Shown one piece after another: positions 35,566 through 44,069 of a stretch of 64,000 bases of DNA. This DNA comes from Clostridiales bacterium (GTDB lineage Bacteria > Bacillota > Clostridia > Oscillospirales > Oscillospiraceae): positions 62,001-126,000 of the forward strand of contig DXYV01000001.1 in assembly GCA_019415645.1 (NCBI GenBank), written 5' to 3'. Numbering within the stretch: the first letter of the stretch is position 1; each line of letters opens with the position of its first letter. Below the pieces are notes generated by a model. The model made no database searches, was not told the DNA's origin, and saw nothing but the letters and a program-made list of their open reading frames with translations. The position numbers and the translations under genes were made by a program.

Positions 35566-37272
35566 TCAGCGGTTCAGGCCGTTCACATAATCTACCGCGT
35601 TGCCGCCGGACGTGTAGGCCGAGGCCACCGCCCAGGTCAGCTCGGAGATCACGGCCAGCTCGCCCTTGCGGTGCATGGCGGAGGTCGCGTCGCCCACGCC
35701 GTACAGGCCGGGGATGGGCGTGCCGTCGTTGCGGAGCACGCGGCACTGGCCGTCCACCATCAGGCCGCCCATGGCCGCCTCGGAGAACCGCTTGCCATAG
35801 ATGGCGTAATAGGGGCCATGGTCGGGGACCGGCACCAGTTTATCAGCCGCCTTGCCAAAATCCTCGTCCCTGCCCTGTGCACAGAACGCATTGTAACGCT
35901 TTACCGTGTCCAGCAGCGCCTGAACAGGCATGCCGCACAGCTCAGCCAGTTCCTCCAGAGTATCCGCCTTCTTGACCGGGGTATCCAGAAGGGCCTCCTC
36001 GTTCAGCTCCTCCTCCCAGGTCTGGAACTGCCACACGCGGCCGGCCATAGCCGGATTATTTAGGAAACGATCGGCAATGGAACCGATCACATCCAGTCCC
36101 TGCACCGACCAAGAGATCTCTTTGGGCTGCTGGGCGATGAGAGGTGTCATGCCAAACAGATGAACTTCCTCATCCACCCAGCGCTTACCATCCAGGTTGA
36201 TCTGGAGCATCTCTGGTTCCAGGGCGATGTCGGCCAGCACATTGTTAAAGGGATGGTGCTTGGGTCCGAACATGGAGATATACATCCGCTCCGGGTTAGG
36301 CTCCACGCCCAGCTCCCGCAGCATGTCGATGCCGTCGCCGGTGTCAGTGGGCACGGAGAAGCGGTGGATGGGCGTCTCGCCGGCGAAGAACCAGGGCGCA
36401 AACTCCTTCAGTTTCTCGTCGCTCTTGCCGAAACCGCCCGTGGCCAGGATGACCACCGGAGCGTTGATCTGAGTCTGGCCGCCGGGATCGTCAGCCACCA
36501 CGCCGGTGATGGCCCCGTGCTCGTCGGTCAGCAGGTGGCGTGCGGCGTGCTCGGTGTAGATTTCCACATCCAGGCCCAGCTTCTCGATGGCTTCCAGCAT
36601 GGTATATTTGACGTAAGTACCGCCCCAGCCGGGACCGATAGCATCGTCGCGGCAGTTCAGGTTGTCCCGAATTCGCTTGGGGAAATTCAGCAGACCGGGA
36701 CCGTAAATAGGCCCATGGGCGTCCGCGTCCCCCAGGTTCACCAGGTGGTAGACCTGTTCGCAGGTGCCGAACTGGCACAGCCAGTCAAAAAATTCGCCGC
36801 AGCCGTAGACGGCGGTACGCAGCACATCCTCTTCCAGCACGTGGTTGGTGACCTCCAGATAGTGCTGGATGGCCTTCTCCCGGCAATCCTCCATGCCGGC
36901 CTTCTCGTGCCACTTGGTATAGACCGGGAAAAAGGCGTGGGCATAGTCGGTGTTGCCGCCCAGGCGGCTGGACTTCTCCAGCACGATGACCTTCTTTCCG
37001 CCCATGGCGGCCCGCACGGCGGCCACCAGGCCGGTACCCGCGCCGCACACCACCACATCGGCCTGCTTTACGATGCGCTCGTGGGCCGGGACCTCCCGGT
37101 TTTCCTCCGGATCGATGATGGAAGCCGTATGGCATACCTTAGCGCACAGACCGCACTCCACGCATTTGTCCTGGTCGATCTCATACTTGCAGCCCACAAA
37201 GTCGATGGCCTGCATGGGACACTCGGTGGCGCAGTTGTGGCAGCACACGCAATTGTTTGTGATCTGATACAT
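35566..37272 (-). CDS. Ferredoxin-fused FAD-dependent reductase (fumarate-reductase-like)
   Basis: This 568-residue protein begins with a two-[4Fe-4S] ferredoxin domain (Cys8, 11, 14, 18 and Cys37, 40, 43, 47) and continues with an FAD-binding fumarate-reductase fold (VVVCGAGTGLVAA about 72-84; TGGFGKSDE; GVGDATSAMHRKGELA). An HRKGE segment near the end is a candidate for the catalytic acid arginine region. The start at 37272 has GGGAGG upstream; the frame extends 14 codons to the predicted +1. With the GltD-like gene downstream it forms a self-contained NAD(P)H-to-substrate electron chain. The substrate is unknown; a carboxylate with a C=C bond or a plant phenolic would fit the family. Confidence 0.9.
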   Translation of the reverse strand: MYQITNNCVCCHNCATECPMQAIDFVGCKYEIDQDKCVECGLCAKVCHTASIIDPEENREVPAHERIVKQADVVVCGAGTGLVAAVRAAMGGKKVIVLEKSSRLGGNTDYAHAFFPVYTKWHEKAGMEDCREKAIQHYLEVTNHVLEEDVLRTAVYGCGEFFDWLCQFGTCEQVYHLVNLGDADAHGPIYGPGLLNFPKRIRDNLNCRDDAIGPGWGGTYVKYTMLEAIEKLGLDVEIYTEHAARHLLTDEHGAITGVVADDPGGQTQINAPVVILATGGFGKSDEKLKEFAPWFFAGETPIHRFSVPTDTGDGIDMLRELGVEPNPERMYISMFGPKHHPFNNVLADIALEPEMLQINLDGKRWVDEEVHLFGMTPLIAQQPKEISWSVQGLDVIGSIADRFLNNPAMAGRVWQFQTWEEELNEEALLDTPVKKADTLEELAELCGMPVQALLDTVKRYNAFCAQGRDEDFGKAADKLVPVPDHGPYYAIYGKRFSEAAMGGLMVDGQCRVLRNDGTPIPGLYGVGDATSAMHRKGELAVISELTWAVASAYTSGGNAVDYVNGLNR

Positions 37273-37319
37273 GAATGAACTTCCCTCCCATTGTTCCTTC
37301 TTGCTTCTTGGCATCGTCT

Positions 37320-37397
37320 ATTATAACAAAGGGAATTCCGCTTGTAATTGGTTCCCAAAGCAAAAAAACGGCGTTTTTCTGTGCTGGGAGCACACAG
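37320..37397 (-). promoter_or_regulatory. Promoter/operator segment of FAD gene 2, shared with FAD gene 1
   Basis: On the minus strand it reads CTGTGTGCTCCCAGCACAG, a T-run, GGGAACCAATTACAAG, then TATAAT (37320-37325), nearly as at 32389-32469. Confidence 0.75.
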
Positions 37398-37491
37398 GGC
37401 GTCAACTCCCCCAGGAATGCTCCACCCGCTCTTCCCCCTCTTGTGCTTGATGCACAAAATCGAACGTTCATTGTTTGTTTGGGCACATAGA

Positions 37492-37523
37492 CACAGTTTG
37501 TTCACAAATGTTATAATTTGTCT
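37492..37523 (+). promoter_or_regulatory. Promoter of the GntP-like permease
   Basis: TAGACA, 18 bp, TATAAT (about 37511-37516). The spacer contains the small palindrome TTTGTTCACAAA. The conserved FAD-gene segment is not present here. Confidence 0.55.
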
Positions 37524-37668
37524 GTCCAAATTATTAAGATCTCACTGCCGTTGAGCGCCGCAAGGCGCGTTTTTTGTCGCAGACGATTTGGGGGAGAGCG
37601 TCCGCCGGCAGTGGGTCTTGGTCCACGCGGGCCGTCTTCGGTCCGCAGGAAAAAGGAGGTTTGTTTGC

Positions 37669-39003
37669 TTGTTTACCAATCCCTTGCTTTCCGGACTGTT
37701 CGTGGTGGCTGCGGTGGTCGTGTTTATTATCCTGTGCTACCGCAATGTCCACACCGGCATCGCCGCGCTGATTTCTGCGCTGATTGCCGCCCTGGGCTCC
37801 ACGAACTCGTTCTACGTCTCGATCTTCGAGGTGTTCCCGTCCGGCGTAGCTTCTCTGGTCCAGATGATGTTCTTCGTGTTCACCATTTCCGGCCTGCTGG
37901 GCTTCCTGATGGATGAGACGGGCTGCTCCAAAGCAGTGGGCAACACCATGATCAAGCTGTTGGGTACCGACCGGGCCTGGCTGGCCATTACCGCCACGTC
38001 CATCATCCTGATGATCGCCGGCGTGGGTACCTTCATCTTCGTGGTCGTGGTCATCGCCGCCCCCCTGATGAAGGCCGCCAACCTGCCCCGCAAGGTGGGC
38101 ATGATCGCTGCCCAGGGTATCGCGCCCGCCATCAACTTCTGTATGCCTGTTCCCAACGTGCCCGGCTCCATCCCCAACCAGTTCCTGGGCACCGGCCTGT
38201 TCGACGCTCCCATCCTGTCCATCGCCACCGGTCTGGTGGGCATCTTGCTCTTCCTGTTCTACCAGATTCACCTGGTCAAGCAGGCCCGCGCCAAGGGCGA
38301 GGGCTATGACGGCGACATGGATGTGGAGCTGGATCTGAAGGAAGAGGAGCTTCCCTCCTTCGCCACCTCCATCCTGCCTCTGGTGGCTGTGGTCGTGTCG
38401 GCTATTGTGTTCAGCAACATCAGCTACATGAACACCACCTACACCACCTGGTCCACCCAGCTGGTGGCTCTGGCCCAGTTCGTGGGCGTGGTTGTCCTGG
38501 TGCTGCTCCACTTCCCCCGCTGCAAGAAGATCGGCTTTGCCCGCATCCTCTCCCAGGGCTGTACCGCCATGTGGCCCTTCCTGCTGCTGGCCGGCTGTGT
38601 GTATGGCTTCGGTCAGGTGGTCACCTCCGCCGCCGTTGTCGCGCCGGTGCAGGAGTGGGTGCTGGGTCTGAACCTGAACCCCTACATCACCGCCATGGTG
38701 TCCGTGGCCATCATCGCCGGCCTGTGCACCGACGGTATCTCCGCCATGATGGTGTGGCTGCCCATGTTTGGTCAGCAGTACCTGGATATGGGCGTCAACG
38801 CGGGCGCTCTGCGCCGTCTGCTGCTGTGCACCACGCAGACCTTCGACTCCCTGCCCCATGCCCAGTCCATCGCCAACACCCTGGGCGTGTTCGGTCTGAC
38901 CCACAAGCAGGCCTACAAGGAGCTGTTTGTCACCACCGTCATCTTCCCCACGATCTTCTCCATTTTCTGCTGCATCTGCTGTATCCTGTTCTACCCGGTG
39001 TAA
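37669..39003 (+). CDS. GntP-like organic anion permease
   Basis: This is a 444-residue membrane protein with about twelve helices. The start is a TTG at 37669, eight bases after AGGAGGT; upstream codons lack a ribosome site. Recognisable are the hairpin segment GVGTFIFVVVVIAAPLM, the loop AINFCMPVPNVPGSIP and the GntP-type TFDSLPHAQSIANTLGVFGL near the C-terminus. Members import gluconate, lactate, hydroxybutyrate or similar anions with H+. It is divergent from the ferredoxin-fused FAD enzyme and most likely brings in its substrate. Confidence 0.82.
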   Translation: MFTNPLLSGLFVVAAVVVFIILCYRNVHTGIAALISALIAALGSTNSFYVSIFEVFPSGVASLVQMMFFVFTISGLLGFLMDETGCSKAVGNTMIKLLGTDRAWLAITATSIILMIAGVGTFIFVVVVIAAPLMKAANLPRKVGMIAAQGIAPAINFCMPVPNVPGSIPNQFLGTGLFDAPILSIATGLVGILLFLFYQIHLVKQARAKGEGYDGDMDVELDLKEEELPSFATSILPLVAVVVSAIVFSNISYMNTTYTTWSTQLVALAQFVGVVVLVLLHFPRCKKIGFARILSQGCTAMWPFLLLAGCVYGFGQVVTSAAVVAPVQEWVLGLNLNPYITAMVSVAIIAGLCTDGISAMMVWLPMFGQQYLDMGVNAGALRRLLLCTTQTFDSLPHAQSIANTLGVFGLTHKQAYKELFVTTVIFPTIFSIFCCICCILFYPV

Positions 39004-39027
39004 GCAGTCCGCTCTCCCCGATGTTTT

Positions 39028-39065
39028 CCAAGGGGCCGTCCGATGTTCGCGGGCGGCCCCTTTGG
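39028..39065 (+). terminator. Terminator after the permease
   Basis: CCAAGGGGCC...GGCCCCTTTGG stem with a 17-base interior loop. Confidence 0.75.
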
Positions 39066-39168
39066 AGCTGCCCGGCATTTTTCCGCCGCTTTCCCATGTT
39101 TCCTCCCACGCGCAGGGCCGTCCGCCCCGCTGCGCGGGCCAACTTCGCGTGATGAACGGAGGTCTTCC

Positions 39169-40248
39169 ATGAAAGGCAACCACTCTGCCGCGCTGCGGGC
39201 CCTGTATATCATTCTGGTACCCGTGGTCCTGCTCATCATCCTGCTCAATTCCGGCTGGCTCCAGCGTCTGCTGCCCGCCGCCACCGTCCACGGTGAGACC
39301 TACTCCGTGGTGCGTTACAATTTCTATTACTTCGACTATTACAATTCCTTCCTGGAGCAATACGAGGACCAGCTGGACGAGCTGGGCTATGACCCTGAAC
39401 AGGCCGACAGCGAACAAATTCGTGACGACGGGCTCTCCTGGAAGGAATTTTTCCGGCGCGAGGCGGAAGCAAATCTGGCCGAGACCGCTTACTACTGCGA
39501 CCTGGCTCAGGCCGCCGGCTATGCCTTCTCCGAGGAGGAGCTGGCCCCGGTGGCGGAACAGGTGGCAAAAAATGAGGCTCAGCGCGCCCAATATGGCATC
39601 AGTTCCAACAACTATTATATTTCCTACTATGGCGCGGGCATGAACGAGGAACGCTATGTCCAGGAGCTGACCCGCAAGGTGCAGGCCCAGGCCTATAAGG
39701 CTCATCTGGAGGCGGCCTACACCCCCGCGCCGGCGGAGGTCGCCCAATGGAGGGCCGAACATCCGGAGACCGATTATCAGGCCGTCCATCTGCGGGTGAT
39801 CACCCTGGAAGCCCTGCCCGACCGGGCCACCGGCGAAATCGGCTCCGCTCAGCTGGATGCCCTGTCGGCCAAGCTGGAGCGGCTGGTGGCGCGCTACGAA
39901 AGCGGTGTGGACTTCGCCCAGCTTCAGGCCGCCTTCTCCTCCCGCGCTCTGGGCGACGATGCCGGTGTGCTGCGTGATGCCACGACGGACGATCTGCCCG
40001 CGGGCCTGGCCAGCTGGTGCCTGGCCAATCAGGGGACACTGACCGCCGGCGACACCTACTCTTATGTGGATTCTCAGACCGGCACGGCCTACTTTGCCGT
40101 GCTGGACGGTCTGGGCGATTCCGGCCCGGAGCTGGATGCGGAGGCCGCGCTCAGCGCCCAGGCCATCGAAACCGCCCAGCAGACGGCCCTGGAGACCGAT
40201 TACGCGGTATCCCGCAACCCGCTGGGTATGCAGCTGGCTACCACCTGA
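39169..40248 (+). CDS. Membrane-anchored SurA/PrsA-like protein
   Basis: This 359-residue protein has an N-terminal signal anchor (LYIILVPVVLLIILL) and a long helical extracytoplasmic region rich in Tyr, Glu and Gln, with the layout of SurA/PrsA chaperones (helical core, then a parvulin-like segment around TDYQAVHLRVITLEALPDRA). No firm parvulin active site is seen, so isomerase activity is uncertain. The start MKGNHSAAL has CGGAGG upstream. It is followed 14 bp later by a membrane-anchored hydrolase-like gene, probably in one operon. Confidence 0.7.
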   Translation: MKGNHSAALRALYIILVPVVLLIILLNSGWLQRLLPAATVHGETYSVVRYNFYYFDYYNSFLEQYEDQLDELGYDPEQADSEQIRDDGLSWKEFFRREAEANLAETAYYCDLAQAAGYAFSEEELAPVAEQVAKNEAQRAQYGISSNNYYISYYGAGMNEERYVQELTRKVQAQAYKAHLEAAYTPAPAEVAQWRAEHPETDYQAVHLRVITLEALPDRATGEIGSAQLDALSAKLERLVARYESGVDFAQLQAAFSSRALGDDAGVLRDATTDDLPAGLASWCLANQGTLTAGDTYSYVDSQTGTAYFAVLDGLGDSGPELDAEAALSAQAIETAQQTALETDYAVSRNPLGMQLATT

Positions 40249-40262
40249 CAGGAGGGCGCGCT

Positions 40263-41333
40263 ATGAGCAAACGAAAGAAGAAAACTCCGGCTCCGGAGCC
40301 CCAGACGCCCCCGACCCAGGACAAGACCACCCCTGGAAAGGAACGGCGCAATCTGGCCAAGCATTCCACCATCCTGTTTGTCGTCACCGCCATCGCCCTG
40401 CTGGCCATCTTCCTGGGGCGGTGGGTGTACGCCATTACGGAGGGCTATTTCGCCAGCTTTGTGCAGCGGGACGCCTCGGTGTCCGAAGCGGTGAGTCACA
40501 TGGACGGATTGGAACCCACCATCGGCGAGAGCGAACGGATGCTGCCCCTTCAGCAGGAGTGGGACCTGTTCACCTCCTCCCGCCTGCGGGATGAGGTAAC
40601 GGTCACCGCAGCGGACGGCGTGACCCTGCATGGCTATCTCTATGACGAGGGCAGCGACGTGACGGTGGTGGTCCTGCCCCGCTACAATCAGGACGGCACC
40701 GCGGACTTTCTGCCCGGTCCCTGGCTGTGGGAGGAGACCGGCTGCAACCTTCTCCTGCCCGACCCCCGGGCCCACGGGGAGAGCGGTGGGGACTACTTCG
40801 GCTTCGGCTATCTGGAGCAGAACGATCTGGTCTGCTGGCTGGATTGGGCGGAGGAGACCTTAGGCGAGCAGACCTTCCTCCTCTGGGGCGAGGGCACCGG
40901 CGCCAACACTGCGCTGTTCGCCGCCGCCAGCGGCCTGCTGCCGGACAGCGTGGCCTTCCTGGTGGCGGAGAGCCCCTACGCCTCCCTCCACCAGCTGGTC
41001 TCCACCGGGATCTGGAACTGGTATCAGGTGCCCGCCTTCCCCTTCCTCAATACCATCGAATGGAAACTGGCCCGCAGCGACGCCGGTTATACCGTGGAGG
41101 ATGCCAACCTGGGTGCGGCGCTGGAGAACAGCTCCGCCAGCCTTCCCGTGCTGTTTCTTTTCTCCGACGGGGATGCGTACATCCGCCCGGAGTGGAGCGA
41201 AGCGGTCTACGACCGCTATCCAGGTCCCAAGGAGCTGGTGCGTGGCAGCGGTTCCCACGGTACGCTCTATTCCGAGGAGAGTACCGCGATCACCGCGCTG
41301 CTCCGTCAGTGGTGCGACACTTACCTCCCCTAA
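40263..41333 (+). CDS. Membrane-anchored alpha/beta-hydrolase-like protein lacking the Ser nucleophile
   Basis: This 356-residue protein has a charged N-terminus, one membrane helix (ILFVVTAIALLAIFLGRWVY) and an extracytoplasmic alpha/beta-hydrolase fold (LLLPDPRAHGESGGDYFGFG oxyanion/elbow region, VLFLFSDGDAYIRPEWSEAV acid region, GSGSHGT catalytic His). The nucleophile elbow reads GEGTG where active enzymes have G-x-S-x-G, so the serine is replaced by glycine. It may be a binding protein or use another residue. CAGGAGGGCGCT precedes the ATG. Confidence 0.8.
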   Translation: MSKRKKKTPAPEPQTPPTQDKTTPGKERRNLAKHSTILFVVTAIALLAIFLGRWVYAITEGYFASFVQRDASVSEAVSHMDGLEPTIGESERMLPLQQEWDLFTSSRLRDEVTVTAADGVTLHGYLYDEGSDVTVVVLPRYNQDGTADFLPGPWLWEETGCNLLLPDPRAHGESGGDYFGFGYLEQNDLVCWLDWAEETLGEQTFLLWGEGTGANTALFAAASGLLPDSVAFLVAESPYASLHQLVSTGIWNWYQVPAFPFLNTIEWKLARSDAGYTVEDANLGAALENSSASLPVLFLFSDGDAYIRPEWSEAVYDRYPGPKELVRGSGSHGTLYSEESTAITALLRQWCDTYLP

Positions 41334-41407
41334 TCCGTCATCCGGCCAAAGTCCGCACCGCTCGCAACGCCCGGAGGGGCATTTCTCGCGCCGGGTTCCT
41401 CCGGCGT

Positions 41408-41449
41408 AAAAAAGGCAAGCCGCAGCTGCGGCTTGCCTTTTTTGCATTT
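41408..41449 (+). terminator. Terminator after the hydrolase-like gene
   Basis: AAAAAAGGCAAGCCGCAG/CTGCGGCTTGCCTTTTTT perfect stem. Confidence 0.9.
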
Positions 41450-41484
41450 TTCCGCTAAACTAAAAGGGAAAGCGGGGGATTTTC

Positions 41485-42768
41485 GTGTCTGACTCCAACA
41501 CCATCGAGCTGCTCTGCCAGCTGACGCACATCTCCAATCTCCAGCAGCTGTGCGATTTGACCTACTCGATTACCGGCAATCCGGTGTTCATCAGCGACCT
41601 GGCCCATACCATTCTGGCCTACACCAAGTGCGTGGTGGTCTCCAATCCGCTGTGGGAGGAGACCGTAGTCCAGGCCCACCTGGAACGCAACACCCTGCGC
41701 CAGGACCGGGAGGTTGGCTCGGTCCACCTGCTGTCCACCGAATCCCACTGGCCTGTGCTGGTCACCGACGACTATATCCCCTATCCCCGTATTATCAAAA
41801 CCCTGAGCAGCGAGGGCCAAGCCGTGGGCGTCATGGTCCTTACCTCCTACCTTCAGCCTTTTGGCGATCATGACCGGGAGCTGGTGGAGCTGATCTCCTC
41901 CTTCGCAGTTCCCTGTCTGATGCGGGAGCGCTACCACATCTCCCCCAACAACCGGGCGGTGGAGAACTACTTCATCAAGCTGCTGGACGGCGCGGTGTTT
42001 AGTCGGGAGCGTGTGATCAAACGGCTGGACGTGTTGGGCTACGCGCTGCGTCCCTACACCTATGTGCTCACCGTCTGCGCCAAGGACGGGACCGGTGGGC
42101 AGGATTCCAAGGATCTGAACACGATCATCGCCGAGCTGGCCGCCACCCTTCGCGGCTGCGTATTCCTCTACAACTCCACGTTGGTCTGCCTCTATGGCTG
42201 CGACCATGCGATCTCCGACTGGCCCGGCCAGGTGCCGGGGCTGGGGGAGTGTCTGGAACGCAACGACCTGATCGCCGGCGTCAGCCGGCAGGTGTCCGGC
42301 CTGGAGCGGCTGCGGGAGTATTACCTCCAGGCCCAGGAGATTTTGGAGCTGGGCCGCCGGCTGGAGCGGCGCTACGCCTGTTATCCCTACGACAACCTCT
42401 CCTCCTTTCTCCTGCTGGACCGGCTCCCGCGGGAGAGTCTGGACCTTTACTGCCATCAGCAGATTCAGGAGCTTGGGGCCTACGACCTGACGCACAATAC
42501 CGAGCTGTGCATCACCCTTCAGGTCTATCTGGAGCAGGCCAAAAGCCTGGCTCGCACCGCCGACATTCTGTTCATCCACCGCAACACCGTGCGCTATCGC
42601 ATCAACCGCTGCATGGAGCTGCTGGGCAACCGGCTGGAGGACGGAAATATGATTTTTGCCTACATCCTCTCCCTGCGTATTCTGGAATACGAGCGCAAAA
42701 TTCTCCATGCGGAACCCTACCCCTCTCAAAAATCCCTGCCAACAGCCGGCGATTTGCCGGATGCCTGA
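41485..42768 (+). CDS. PucR/CdaR-type transcriptional regulator
   Basis: This 427-residue protein starts with GTG. A GAF-like sensory region (SITGNPVFISDLAHTILAY) is followed by a GGDEF-like central part and the PucR C-terminal helix-turn-helix (YLEQAKSLARTADILFIHRN, then TVRYRINRCMELLG). These regulators usually activate catabolic operons in response to small organic molecules. It stands alone downstream of the FAD/permease module and is the most likely regulator of the shared FAD-gene promoters, though this is not shown. Confidence 0.87.
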   Translation: MSDSNTIELLCQLTHISNLQQLCDLTYSITGNPVFISDLAHTILAYTKCVVVSNPLWEETVVQAHLERNTLRQDREVGSVHLLSTESHWPVLVTDDYIPYPRIIKTLSSEGQAVGVMVLTSYLQPFGDHDRELVELISSFAVPCLMRERYHISPNNRAVENYFIKLLDGAVFSRERVIKRLDVLGYALRPYTYVLTVCAKDGTGGQDSKDLNTIIAELAATLRGCVFLYNSTLVCLYGCDHAISDWPGQVPGLGECLERNDLIAGVSRQVSGLERLREYYLQAQEILELGRRLERRYACYPYDNLSSFLLLDRLPRESLDLYCHQQIQELGAYDLTHNTELCITLQVYLEQAKSLARTADILFIHRNTVRYRINRCMELLGNRLEDGNMIFAYILSLRILEYERKILHAEPYPSQKSLPTAGDLPDA

Positions 42769-42821
42769 ACGCCTGCCGCTTTGTGTTCTGGGCAGCCAAC
42801 TATCACACCGGGGCGCACCAA

Positions 42822-42872
42822 AAAGCAGGACAAGGGCCGCTGTCTGTCAGACAGCGGCCCTTGTCCTGCTTT
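42822..42872. terminator. Bidirectional terminator between the PucR gene and serA
   Basis: Long stem AAAGCAGGACAAGGGCCGCTG with its complement, built on the CTGTCTGTCAGACAG centre. Confidence 0.9.
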
Positions 42873-42879
42873 CTACTGC

Positions 42880-44049
42880 TCAGCGGATGACTCGCACCCG
42901 CAGGATTCCGGGGATGGTCTTGATCTCGCCGATGACCTTCTCGTCCACCTCGGCGCTGACGTCCACCATAGTGTAGGCGTAATCGCCCTTGGATTTGTTG
43001 GTCATGTTCTCCACGTTGACCCCCTCCTTGGACAGCAGCATGGTGATGTTGGCCAGCATGGCGGGGATGTTGCGGTGAATGATGCCCAGGCGCAGCGCGC
43101 CGGAGCGGGCCATCTCCACGTTGGGCAGATTGACCGAATTCTTGATATTGCCGTTCTCCAGGTAATCGCTCAGCTCCTGGGCGGCCATGACCGCGCAGTT
43201 CTCCTCGCTCTCCGGAGAGGAGGCGCCCAGATGGGGAATGGCCACCACGTGCTTCGCCAGCGTGATCTTATTGTTGGGGAAGTCCGTGACGTAGCAGGCC
43301 ACCTTCCCGGATTCCAGGGCGGCGATCATATCGTCGTCGTTGACCAGCTCGCCCCGGGCCAGGTTGATGACACGCACGCCGTCCTTCATCTTCGCCAGGG
43401 ACTCGGCGTTGATGGTCTCCTTGGTGGAATCCATATAGGGGACGTGGATGGTGACGTAATCCGCGTTCTGGTAGAGTACGTCCGGGTCCTTTACCACATG
43501 GACGTGGCGGTCCAGGCGCAGGGCGGCATCCACAGAGAGATAGGGGTCGTAGCCATAGACCTCCATGCCCAGGGACAGGGCGATGTTGGCCACCAGCGCA
43601 CCGATGGCGCCCAGGCCGATGACGCCCAGCGTCTTGCGGTAGATCTCCGGGCCCACAAAGGCGGATTTGCCCTTCTCCACCGCGGCGGCCACGTCCACCC
43701 CCTCGGTCATAGCCTGCTCCCGCACCCAGGCGGAACCGCCCAGAACGTCGCGGGAGGCGATGAGCATGGCGCAGATGACCAGCTCTTTCACCGCGTTGGC
43801 GTTGGCGCCGGGGGTATTGAACACCACGATGCCCGCCTCGGAGCAGCGGTCGATGGGAATGTTGTTGGTGCCCGCTCCAGCGCGGGCGATGGCCCGCAGG
43901 TTCTCCGGGAAGGCGTAGTCGTGCATCTTGGCGGAGCGGACCAGAATGCCGTCCTCGCTCTGCACATCGTCCCCCACCACAAAGCGGTCGGCCGGCAGCA
44001 GCGCCAGGCCCTTGGGGGAAATTTTGTTCATGGTCTTGATTTTATACAT
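42880..44049 (-). CDS. serA: D-3-phosphoglycerate dehydrogenase (with ACT domain)
   Basis: This 389-residue enzyme oxidises 3-phosphoglycerate to phosphohydroxypyruvate, the first step of serine synthesis. It shows the substrate loop RAGAGTNNIP, the NAD site LGVIGLGAIGALVA, and IHVPYMDSTKETIN and NLARGELV. The catalytic His is in AIPHLGASSPESEEN. A C-terminal ACT domain (about 315-389) probably binds serine. It is 20 bp downstream of serC in the same operon; GGGAGG precedes the start. Confidence 0.95.
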   Translation of the reverse strand: MYKIKTMNKISPKGLALLPADRFVVGDDVQSEDGILVRSAKMHDYAFPENLRAIARAGAGTNNIPIDRCSEAGIVVFNTPGANANAVKELVICAMLIASRDVLGGSAWVREQAMTEGVDVAAAVEKGKSAFVGPEIYRKTLGVIGLGAIGALVANIALSLGMEVYGYDPYLSVDAALRLDRHVHVVKDPDVLYQNADYVTIHVPYMDSTKETINAESLAKMKDGVRVINLARGELVNDDDMIAALESGKVACYVTDFPNNKITLAKHVVAIPHLGASSPESEENCAVMAAQELSDYLENGNIKNSVNLPNVEMARSGALRLGIIHRNIPAMLANITMLLSKEGVNVENMTNKSKGDYAYTMVDVSAEVDEKVIGEIKTIPGILRVRVIR

Positions 44050-44069
44050 GATACGGATCCTCCCTTGGA

